From the NCBI GenBank assembly GCA_025024175.1, contig QCXZ01000001.1, forward strand, positions 30,808,942-30,872,941: DNA of 64,000 nt, written 5' to 3'. Origin of the DNA: Rhyzopertha dominica (lineage: Eukaryota; Arthropoda; Insecta; Coleoptera; Bostrichidae). Shown one piece after another: positions 32,554-42,059 of the stretch. Each line of letters opens with the position of its first letter. The stretch's first letter is position 1. The position numbers were made by a program, and so were the translations under genes. The notes below the pieces were generated by a model. The model saw only the letters and a list, made by a program, of their open reading frames with translations. It did not search any database and was not told where the DNA came from.

Positions 32554-32649
32554 TTATGCTGTAGCTTTTACGTTCCTCATCTCCGCCGCGTTGAACCGCT
32601 TGTCGCCGTACACAAATTCCATAACAATGAACTTGCCTTCAGAAGTCAT
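32554..32649 (-). other. Mini open frame of 31 codons behind a promoter-like segment
   Basis: The minus strand has ATG at 32649 and reads MTSEGKFIVMEFVYGDKRFN, continuing to a TAA at 32554-32556. A possible splice donor (AAC-GTAAAAG) falls at 32571-32572, so this could be a first coding exon rather than a complete micro-ORF. I do not recognise the peptide. Its base composition is richer in G+C than the neighbours. It may belong to a transposon with the THAP relic, or to a host gene whose other exons are not visible. Confidence 0.3.
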
Positions 32650-32739
32650 AACTCAGAATTAATTCACTTTTTCTTGGCGTATTTTAATTCGCTTGTCACA
32701 AAATGAACGCAAACAACAAACTGATAAATTGACGGGCTG

Positions 32740-32830
32740 AGGCTGACGTGTAATGCGCTGACCCCAGATGTAAACAAGCGGCCATTTAGAAGACACCTGA
32801 CGTCACGGCCAATATGTTCGCGTTTTGGGG
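32740..32830 (-). promoter_or_regulatory. CRE and CCAAT promoter-like segment
   Basis: A perfect palindromic CRE (TGACGTCA, 32798-32805) and a CCAAT element (32809-32813) lie about 150-160 bases upstream of the minus-strand ATG at 32649. The segment is richer in CpG than its surroundings. The combination is promoter-like; direction toward the mini open frame is inference. Confidence 0.35.
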
Positions 32831-32839
32831 GTCCCTTTA

Positions 32840-33582
32840 AATATTCACATTTTTAATATTAAAAATACACCTTACGATCCATTTTTTCGAATTTATAAGC
32901 TGCCACAGCTGTTTTGTGGATTAGATGCTACCTATTAATATGCAATTTAATAAAATATAAATACATGGCAAATACCCAATTACTTACGGAATTGTGAAAA
33001 AAAATACTGATAGTGTGAATGAAGCCAGAAGGAAGGGAGAAGAAGTAGTATGAGGTTCGCTGTGGTCGCTGATTAAAGAAAAAGTGGATGGTTGGAAAAT
33101 AAAGGCAAGACGCAGAAAAGTGTGGAAGACCCAGTTGTGGTCGTGGAAAGTCTATTGCTAGCTATTCTGGTCTGCAGAAAATTGACATAATTTTTTAATA
33201 TAAAAACAAGGTTTCAGCTTCCATTTAATTAGCATGACAAATCGAATATGATGAAACTTTTTATCATAATAATCACATCGTTCTGAATTTACAGTCATAA
33301 ATACTTGCCATTAGTAATTAATAATTGTAATTTAAAAATATCTTGTATCTTTACTAATTGTCCTAAAATAGACTTGAATTAATGTCGAAAACTTGAAATT
33401 GGGAGACAGTGAATTTTTCTGTTAATTTACTCTAAGGTTGGACTTGGACAACTCTAAGCAATATACATCTATAAGGTTAACGTGAGGACTGTTTAACCAT
33501 ACCGGTGTACTATAATAGTATGCAGATTTTTTTTACCTTTTAGCATCAGCTGCAAGTTTTTGGACAACAGACCGACAACAGA

Positions 33583-33585
<3 letters not shown>
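32840..33585. other. No recognisable gene
   Basis: AT-rich with no supported feature. Confidence 0.4.

Positions 33586-33586
<1 letters not shown>

Positions 33587-33618
<32 letters not shown>
33587..33618. repeat. (AAT)n microsatellite, probable retrotransposon tail
   Basis: About ten AAT units directly after an AATAAAGACATT-type sequence (minus strand), as at 3' ends of some non-LTR elements. Confidence 0.85.
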
Positions 33619-33619
<1 letters not shown>

Positions 33620-33744
33620 TCTTTATTATTGTAGGAACAATACAGGGCGAAGTCTAGCTTTCGCTAATTAATACTTAACCTTTAACCCTAATAACCCTAA
33701 AACAGAATCGTTATGTCAAGCAATAGTACTAACCCTAGAGAAAT

Positions 33745-35080
33745 TATACGAGGCATGTTTTTTAAGTAAGTACCGTTTTGGAATTAAAAAAGACGTGCAA
33801 AGATATCGCAATAATTTTATCTTACATGAAAGCCTGTACCTTAATCTACTTTTCTACATAATTTCCGTAAATATTGAGGCACTTGTCATAACGTGGCACC
33901 AGTTTTTGGATATCCTCCTCATAAAATTCTGCCGCCTGACTTGTTAACCACTGTATCACAAATGTTTCGACTTCGTTATCGTCTTGAAGACGCTGACCAC
34001 CCAGGTGTTTCTTCAAGTGCAGGAACAAATGGTAGTCGCTGGGCGCCAGATCAGGGCTGTATGGAGGATGATCTAGAGTTTCCCATTTAAAAGATTTGAT
34101 GAGATCTTTGGTCCGATTAGCCACATGTGGACGGGCATTGTCATGCAGCAAAACGATACCCTTACTCAACTTGCCACGTCTTTTGTTCTGGATTGCACGA
34201 CGCAGATTGTTCAATGTCTTACAATAAGACGCTGCATTGATTGTCTCATTACGAGGCAGAAACTCCACTAGCAATACTCCTTTTCTGTCCCAAAAAACTG
34301 CACATGATTTTCTGGGCAGAAATTGTTTGCTTAAACTTCACTTTTTTGGGTGATGATGAATGTCGCCATTCCATGGATTGTTGTTTCGATTCTGGTGTGA
34401 CGTAGGCCACCCATGTTTCGTCACCAGTAACAATTTGGTCTAAAAAATCTTCACCTTCATTGTGGTACCGCTCAAGGAAAGTCAATGCACTGCCTAAACG
34501 TTGGGTTTTGTGCAAATCCGTCAACATTTTCGGAACCAAACGTGAGCACAATTTCCGGTAATTCAAGTTCTCGGTCACAATGCGATACAAAACACTACGA
34601 GGATATTGAGGAAAGCAGTCGCACAATGATGAAATTGTAAAGTGTCTGTTTTCTCTCACCTTTTCGTTCACTTTCTGCACCAAATCTTCATTAACGACCG
34701 AAGGACGCCCACTCCGTTCTTCATCATGCACATTTGTGCGGCCATCTTTAAATGCTCTCACCCATTTCCTTACCATTCCATCACTCATAATGTTTTGTCC
34801 GTAAACTTCACAGATCTCACGATGAATATCGATCGGTTTTACGCCTTTAGCACTAAGAAATCGTATAACAGCCCGTACTTCACAATCGGCGGGACTCACG
34901 ATTGTCGGAGGCATCTTAAACACTCAGTAAACAACGTATACAATGAAGAATCAAACTGTAATGGCGTCAGTGCGTAGACAAGAGATGTAGGTAGCCAGCG
35001 CGCATGCGAGGAACGCCGACCGTAGCGCTGCGGCGGCGGAATCGCAAAACGGTACTTACTTAAAAAACATGCCTCGTATA
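33745..35080 (-). mobile_element. Mariner transposon with perfect terminal inverted repeats
   Basis: The first 36 bases (33745-33780, beginning TATACGAGGCATG) and the last 36 (35045-35080) are perfect reverse complements. The outermost TA on each side is the expected TA target duplication, or the inner TA if the element starts at CGAGGC. Total length is about 1.33 kb, normal for mariner. It contains one transposase gene with a single frameshift. Identical ends and few lesions point to a recent arrival. It is nested in the 3' UTR of a non-LTR relic. Confidence 0.93.
33846..34923 (-). pseudogene. Mariner DD34D transposase, broken by one frameshift
   Basis: Cut-and-paste transposase acting on the element's own ends. 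The 5' frame (34923-34249, 224 codons) has a helix-turn-helix N-terminus (VKPIDIHREICEVYG), a second DNA-binding part, the VPKMLT linker (consensus WVPHEL or WVPKLLT) and the first catalytic block VTGDETWV. The 3' frame (to 33846, stop) has LLHDNARPH and HPPYSPDLAPSDYHLF. The second and third aspartates are separated by 34 residues, so the triad is DD34D and all three aspartates are present. The frame changes near 34298; loss of two bases there would explain it. Otherwise the length fits a normal mariner of about 350 residues. Inactive as it stands unless the lesion is a sequencing error. Confidence 0.9.
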
Positions 35081-35116
35081 TAATATGACAATATTTTATA
35101 CATAAATAACAGTTAT

Positions 35117-36480
35117 TTAAGTGCTGAAATTCAACATACAACCCCGCAACTTTTTACGAAATACACTTACTGGTTTCAGCTTAGCTGAAAGAGACAACGC
35201 ATTATACAATTTATCCGCATTGTAGGTAAAAGATTTCGTAAACAAAGTAGTGCAGAAACGTGGCAGCGACAAAGAATTAGCCTGCCTAACATTGAAACTA
35301 TGCATGCCGCTTATCGGGATAAGTTTATTGTACAAGTAAGATGGTGTAGTGGATGTTAATATCAAATGTACGAAAACTAACAACAAAAAGGTATAAACTG
35401 AGTCTATTTTTAACCAGAGGAGTTGTTTAAAATGCGCAGTTATGTGATCATATTTTCTTAGTCTGAAAATTAATCTACAACAAGTATTCTGTATTTTTTG
35501 CAGATGGTATTTTAGTGATGCACTTAGACAAGGATAAAAAACAATTAAGCAATAGTTCAAAACCGAAAAAATTAGAGTTTCATACAGTTTTTTCCGCAAC
35601 TTAAAATTTATGGCGTGATAATTGTTGTAAAATAACCGCAACACTAAATAACATTTTTTGTTAACATGGTAATGNGGGCCTCAAAACGTAAGTTGCTATC
35701 AATATCACTCCCAGTATTTTAGCTTCTTTTGCAGAATTTAAGTTAATTGAATTAATTTTTAGGTAAAAGTGTGAATCTAAATATTCACTACTTTTCTTTG
35801 AAGAAANAATAATTACGGAGCATTTATTTAAATTTGATTTCAGATTGTNCTTTACAGAAAACGAATAGCTTGCTTCAAGGTCTTCATTCAAGTTTTTCTC
35901 TGCAATTTTAATCGACTTGTCAAAAGAATATGCAATTTGGGTATCGTCCGCATAGCAGAAGGCTGAGCTGTACTTGAGTCAAGAAGTTATATCATGTGTG
36001 TAAATTAAATAAAGCAAAGGACCAAGTATGGTGCCTTGAGGTCCTTCTGATAAAGCTGGTCAGGAATATGATAATGTATTGTCATGTAGAACCCTTTGAT
36101 AACGATCATGCAAGTAGGAAGAAAAACTTTATAGATACTTCGTCGAAACCAAGATAACTTAATTTAACGCAAAGAAGTTTATGATCGATTGTATCAAAAG
36201 CTTTAGAGAAGTATAACNAAACTAAAGCTACGTTTAAGCCCTTATCTCTGGCGTTCCGAACATAGTCCAAAAGGTGTATAAGAGAAGTTGTTGTACTGTG
36301 TCCCTTTCTGAAGCCTGACTGTGTAGGTATGTGACAAGATATTATTTGTATTCACATAATCTAGCATCTGATTGTGAAGCACTTTCTCTAAAACTTGTGT
36401 AGAGCTAATACTCACCGGCCATAGATCACTAAAATCCTTAGGATCAACAACTTTTGGTAAAGGGGTGACGAAATATATAG
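35117..36480 (-). pseudogene. Non-LTR reverse transcriptase relic
   Basis: In several minus-strand frames: SGFRKGHSTTTSL-type block (about 36320), SKAFDTIDHKLL (about 36205-36175), GTILGPLLY (about 36040-36015), the catalytic YADDTQIA (about 35960-35935), then NLKSNLNKCSVII (about 35845-35805) and a C-terminal part of 175 codons (35644-35117) with YHLQKIQNTCCRLIF. Block order and motifs are those of a CR1/Jockey-group reverse transcriptase. Stops, frameshifts and several ambiguous bases break it; the endonuclease is not seen. It is a different lineage from the copy at 25306-27420, as judged by the C-terminal sequence. Confidence 0.75.
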
Positions 36481-36714
36481 AGAGTGAATGTATGTTTTAG
36501 TACAACAATCCCTCCTCGTTGTTGTGCCTATCAATTATTTAGGTGGAACGCTGCTTCTTTTGTTTTCTACGGGTTTGGCTAAAAAATTATTATCTATGGC
36601 TAGGAATGTTAAATATTTGAATTTTCCTTCGCATATTCTGAAGCCGAGTCTTTGTACGTTGAACAACTGAAAACCTACCTGTCAATTAAAATTTCTCAAG
36701 CTTCTTAAGCCAAC

Positions 36715-37320
36715 TTATGAAATGCTCCTGGGTATTGATTCGAGCTTTTTGCCCGTCACCGGCTCCGTGTGTGTCTTGGTGCAAAAAGCCGCGACGCCGA
36801 TGCATTTTCCGCGCTCATCCGCCTGCTGGGTGCTTTTTAGCCGTCCCGTCATACCGAAGCGACTTCCTTTCATTTACCACCGACGAAATTGCAATTAATT
36901 AAGCCGGCAATAAGCCACCGCAGACAATTTGCCGAAGAAGAAATAAATACATTTCTCGAAAATGTTTGTAATTGCTATAGAATGCCTGCGCACGAACTAA
37001 ACGGGGCCGTGATTGGGCGATCACGTCGCCTTAATTGCGGTTTACGGTTCCCTGAATCCATGTTCTCGGCCTTCTAAAGGAGTTAATTAGTGTTTGAGAT
37101 TGTCGCAATGGGGGTTGCTTTCCATATATAAACGGCCAGCACGAACTTTTACACGGAACAATTAAAGCTTCTCCTGATTAGGGCCGGTCGGGCTTCGGGC
37201 GAAACCATTTGGCAACACCGGGAAAACAATTGGCGCTAATTGTTGCATCTTGGAAAATATGCCCATCTTGATTTCGGGAAAACGATTTGCCGACGCAATT
37301 TCAAAGATTCAGCTGCAATT
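36715..37320. promoter_or_regulatory. G+C-richer unique island, candidate regulatory element 5
   Basis: About 600 bases of non-repetitive sequence with many conserved-looking motifs: CAATTAATTAAG (about 36892-36903), GTGATTGGGCGATCACGTCGC (about 37010) and repeated CAATTTG/CAATTG cores around 37225-37320. Open frames are short and unrecognised. Compared with the flanking AT-rich transposon debris this is the most enhancer-like block in the window. Function is inferred. Confidence 0.35.
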
Positions 37321-38920
37321 CTCTTTTTATTAAGTGTACAAAAGCCATAGTGCAGCTATTCCGTAATCTGATCGCAAGTTTTTGAGGAAGACAAAAATCT
37401 TCTAATTTCTTAAATGTTTCGTTGCACCTACCTAACCACCTTTTAAAAGACTATGCAAGACATGCTAGTTAATTATAACTACTTTTTATACCAAACGACA
37501 AAAACTACACCGTACCACCAAGATTTTATTGATTGGATGATGAGCTTATAATAAATAATAAATAATAAATACTTCTTAATGTAACAATTTCTGTTAATTT
37601 TGCTATAACTGCGCGTAGTCGCAAGATTTTTTATCACTAGATAAATTATAAGAGTATTAGCTTTATCTTTATATAAGCTCATCGTGCCTGCTTATTCTTA
37701 TTTTCCTAATACTATGTATTATACAGAGACGTAGTACAGCCTTATTGACTTATAACAAACACGCACGCTTTTTTTAAATATATAATATACACATGAAGCA
37801 AACACAAAGCATTAGTTGAAGAAAGGGGCAGGTAATATATCTTACGAAAATTTATCATATGAACATGATTATTACTTTCAATTGTAGGCAAGAATTAACA
37901 CAAAATAAATTGCAATATAAGTAATACTCCATTCGATGCTATATGGCATTTCGCGTGAAGTTGGCGCATTTTGATAACTTATCATTAAAGGTCAGATTTA
38001 TAAAAAAAATTAGCAATTTCTCTATTTCAAAACTCATGCTCTAGCGAATATTAGAAAGCTTGTGACATACTACAAACCATTAATTAAATAATTTTATAAT
38101 TATAACACTTGGTAATGTTTCAGTTTTTATTGAGTTTAACCTCTTACATGTTTCGGCGTATTAGGCCTTTCTCAAAGAGTTTACAAACGAAACTGTTGCT
38201 TAAAGTTAAATGCAGTGGGATCTTAAATTATTTAAAAATGTTTCATTTAGCGCCGTCAAACAAGTCAATTGAAGTCATTAATTAAATGTTGTTTAACGGA
38301 TCCGTCCTTATTACGAAATGTATGCTTTTACGCTCTCCGCAAACTGTTTCTCTGAAATCTTTTTGTTTACCCGGTTGCATATCTGTTAGGCGAACAAATT
38401 AATATTGCTTCGTCTCAACAGCACCACCCTGTGGTGAAAAACATTAGCTAGTTTCAAGAGCTTCGCTCCAAACCCAGAGAATAGCCTCTCCCAGGTCGTT
38501 TCATTTTCAAAGTCCCCGACTGTACTCTTCAACCCTCTTCGAGGCTTGTATGCAAAAACTGGATACCTAAATCTGTCATTATTTGACGGTATATTTATGA
38601 AATACTGCTTATAAAAATAAGAGAAAAACTTTTTGTTACGCAATGCAATTATGTTTTTGTACAATTATTAATACAGCCGACTCGAATGTTTAAGCCTATT
38701 TTTAATGCAGTATAAATAATAAAATGCCTTACCACAATAATCGTCATGTGGGATACCACACGCAACATCCACCTCACACAGCACCAGCCGGTAATCAACA
38801 TAAAGAGCCGCAAGTAGCTCGGGGTAATTGTAATTTATAATCCCACAGGTATACAGCAAACATCGATCGAACATGGCAGTTTTAATGAAATGACTGAAAA
38901 AATAAATAAATTACATTTTC
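37321..38920. other. No recognisable gene; one hammerhead-like site at 38150-38176
   Basis: AT-rich. On the minus strand at 38176-38150 a TTTGAGA box, a GGC...GCC hairpin and GAAAC follow one another (a degenerate hammerhead-like core). Nothing else is supported. Confidence 0.35.
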
Positions 38921-38924
38921 CAGC

Positions 38925-39110
38925 AGTAACATATTGCCGGTGATGGGAGATTGACAGGTAGATTCCAGCCGCTTCAACCATCGAGATCGATATCAACAGC
39001 ACTTTAGCTAATTTTCCGGATGGATTAATTATTCATCCACCGGCGTTTAGCGGTGATCTGGCGAGTAAACCGGGAATGCAGAGAAAGCTGCAATTAGTAT
39101 TGGCTTACAT
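38925..39110. promoter_or_regulatory. G+C-richer unique island, candidate regulatory element 6
   Basis: About 185 bases, non-repetitive, with GGATTAATTATTCATCC (about 39020-39036; homeodomain-type cores) and paired CACCGGCG and GGTGATC segments. No coding frame. Candidate regulatory element by composition and motif density. Confidence 0.3.
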
Positions 39111-40160
39111 CCAATATTAGTAATGTCGAAGCGTACTTTTGATACGTGTACTGTCACATTAATTTTATACCGTTCAGTCGGCGTTGCCTCGCAAAGTGAA
39201 AATAAATAATAATTGTTTATAATTAAATTTTATTTCTGGACTTATAAGATATATAGCTAATACAGAGTAACATTTTTCACATTGTTCTATATAAAAATTT
39301 TAATCAGGAGGTTTCAAAGTATTAAAGAGTGCTTTTAATGCAGATGACGTTATTTTGGTACAAATTGTAAGTTAAAGTTGCATTTTTACCAGAAAGTAGC
39401 TCAGGACACGAAAATTATCACCAGTCAAGGAAAAATGGTAATGGCTGGGTTTTTTGTCCATTTTAGCGATAAAGAAAATTGTTTTCATTATTTTCTCAAC
39501 TCAGAAGCAATAAATTGTACAAGTATGATACATTTTAAAATCAGGAAAAAATATCCTTTTCGATGATGTGCCTTTTGACCCCTCCCTCCTTTAAAAAATG
39601 CAACTTGTGCCGATATCTCGGAAATGAGAGCTGACACAGAGTTGAAAGATTTCCAGAAAATGTGCTCTAATTACCCATAGGTCCATGCACAATTTCAGAA
39701 AAATCGGTCGAACAGAACCTGAAATATCCGGCTGGTTCCGACCTTGTATGTTACGGCTAAAGTACAGAAATCAGTTATTCTTCAGATTATCTGTGCAGAT
39801 TAAACAGGGTGATCCGTTAAAGTGCGGAAAATTGTTTCCTTTATCAGATTGCCTAGATAATCTGCGAATTAGGTACTAGGTTGTCGTAGGTACCTATTAA
39901 AGTGAAAATATCTGCTGGAAGAAAAGCAATATTATTTTTGCACATCTAAAGATAAAAAAATTAGTTGATAAATTAATCATTAGTATAATACATTGAATCA
40001 AACAAATCTTATTGCAATTAAGAAAATTAATATAACGTTATTTAATACGAAAGAAACATGATTATATTCCGTCATTTTTTAAACGATCTTCAAAATTTAA
40101 ATAGTCCTTGTTTCAAGATTGCTATGTTCTTTAAGAATCCGTAGTAAAATGCAATTTTCA
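39111..40160. other. Transposon-like debris, no gene
   Basis: AT-rich. Around 39607-39760 and 39805-39880 there are segments such as CCGATATCTCGG and AACAGGGTGATCCG, whose look (an ACAGGGTG-type end) suggests an old DNA transposon, but no family was identified. Confidence 0.25.
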
Positions 40161-40162
40161 TT

Positions 40163-40261
40163 CAATAATAATAATAATAATAATAATAATAATTATTATA
40201 ATAATAATTATAATAATAATAATAATAATAATAATAGTAATAATAATAATAATAATAATAA
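40163..40261. repeat. (AAT)n microsatellite
   Basis: About 100 bases of AAT/ATT units with interruptions. An open frame here encodes a run of asparagine and is an artefact of the repeat. Confidence 0.95.
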
Positions 40262-41915
40262 GTTAGAGTACTACTGCGAGTACTGCCTCAAAAACAAAGG
40301 AATGTTGGTAATTAAAGGATGGATTTTTATACCTATCATCCGGTACACTTGCTGCCCTACCCCTCGTGTCTGTGCATGAGTAACTGTGTTATTTGAAGAA
40401 CTACAAAGTACCTAGTTTAAATGAAACCAAAGTTGCTAAATTTGATGTTCAACAAAAATACGGTTAAAATTAAAAAAATGTAGTTTTCTTAATTTGCTTG
40501 TAACTTGTTTGTTTAAACTTTTATTATAATTCCGAAGAAACATTCATAAGGCACTTTTTTAAGTACTTTTAGATTCAGATACAAATTATTTTGTACGACG
40601 TTTCGGAGGTTTGTAGTCTGTAACCGTCATCAAGTGTGTTATTTATGGAGCTTTACCTCACTTTTGACACATTTTTTTCGAGTTTAAAAATATATAACAC
40701 AGTTATTTTGCTATATAACGGATAAGGAGTATGGAAAAGAAATGAGCGAAACAAACTTTTGAACTTTAACGATACGGAAGCCGTTTATGTGCACATTATC
40801 CAGATAAAAACCGAAACACCGGCAACAAAATAGGCTACTTTGAAATAGTTCATATATGTCCCTACATCTGTATATTTTATAGAGATAAACACGTTTGTAT
40901 TATATTGGTGCATAATAATAATACACATAGCTCTCTGGTATCGGTCTGTAGTTGCTTAACTACGTTAAACAGAGAAAACGTAAACGTTTTTGTATTTAAC
41001 TGATGTATCACCTAAAAGTAATTGCATGCAAACAGGGTGTTCATTTTGTCCAAAAATAACGATTATCTAGAAAAGCAAAAAAGATAGCGCTATGCGGTTA
41101 TCACCTTAGTTATATTTGACGTCAGAATATGTCTCAAAACCAAAAATTCGGAATTACACAAATTTCTTTAATAAAAAAATAATTCATGCATGCATACTTA
41201 ACTGTATCTTTTTAAATATAGCGTTATATTTTTATTCACCAGCACACCCAGAGCTCTTTTTCGTGTGACTTTATACTGGAGCATTATATGGATCTACCTT
41301 TAATAGCTTTGCTTGTTTTCAGGTCAAATCTGAAAACATTCCAAGTATTTCAAAGGATAGTTCAAACACGTTAGTTGCAAACAGGGACGCGATAGTGTGG
41401 CTTTGTGATAGATAGGCCATTGGGATATAAAAAACCCAAGAACCGCAAATACAGCAAAAATGGCCCATATATAACCGAACAAAATCGAAATAGAAAAAAC
41501 AGTATCATTGTAAAATTATAGTAATATAATGAAGGTTGTCGGAACGTAAGATTTTGCGGTGAGTCAGATTGAATTTTCTGATAGACCGCGTCGTTTTAGA
41601 AAGAGGGTCGACGATTCGCCCACTTTTATAAAGGGCATCTTAACGCGAGAAACATGTCCGTGCTGAACCAAATGCTAAGGAAGAAATAAAAAGTGGAACT
41701 GCTTCTAGTGAAGTAGTATAGAGAAACTGTGAATATGCGGTTAACCATTGCGAGGTAGATTTATGATAATATTTCAGTTCTAGCGAAAGTATCTTTCTAC
41801 ATCATCCGCAAATTCTGTGAAGTAATAGAGATCCGTAAATACCCAAATAATCATAACCGCGAGGATAGCTAACACCTTTCTAGTATCTGGTATCATGCAA
41901 CCGCTAACCCTACTT
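40262..41915. other. No recognisable gene; one hammerhead-like site at 40600-40633
   Basis: AT-rich. On the minus strand 40633-40600 has TTGATGA, an imperfect CGGTT...AACC hairpin and GAAACGTCG. A segment at 41033 (ACAGGGTGTTCATTTTGTCC) resembles an end of an unknown DNA transposon. Confidence 0.3.
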
Positions 41916-41919
41916 TCTC

Positions 41920-42036
41920 GGTCACGGTTGNGCCATATTCTGTATTCCTGTCCTGAAAATGCCCCTTGTAAGAGCAGACGAAACGTCGTCCTTTTTCTTA
42001 AATGGAGGAGGTCTATCCAAAAAGACCAAGATTTCA
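41920..42036 (+). repeat. Penelope-like repeat copy 2 with hammerhead-like boxes
   Basis: Shares with 1326-1548 the sequence around GTATTCC-GTCCTGA, CTTG-AAGAGCA and CGAAACGTCG, and the terminal arm (42010-42036: GGTCTATCC, then AAAAAGACCAAGATTTC). The first box reads CTGAAAA (41953-41959) here instead of CTGATGA, so this copy has lost the conserved box. The left arm is not visible. Confidence 0.45.
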
Positions 42037-42059
42037 ATAACGAACGTTAATATAATACT

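Larger units (their letters stand above)
33587..36490 (-). mobile_element. Non-LTR element relic interrupted by a mariner
   Basis: A minus-strand non-LTR element: reverse transcriptase relic at 35117-36480, 3' UTR split by the mariner (33745-35080), and a 3' end that reads AATAAAGACATTATTATT into an ATT-type repeat at 33618-33587. The 3' UTR pieces are about 36 bases before and about 125 bases after the mariner. This layout dates the mariner insertion after the retrotransposon insertion. The 5' boundary near 36490 is approximate. Confidence 0.6.

Noticed and set aside
33680..33710. Telomere-like TAACCCTAATAACCCTAA
   Set aside because: Only two irregular units, not the insect TTAGG array; chance or transposon UTR.
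40119..40379. Asparagine-run open frame
   Set aside because: Produced by the AAT microsatellite.
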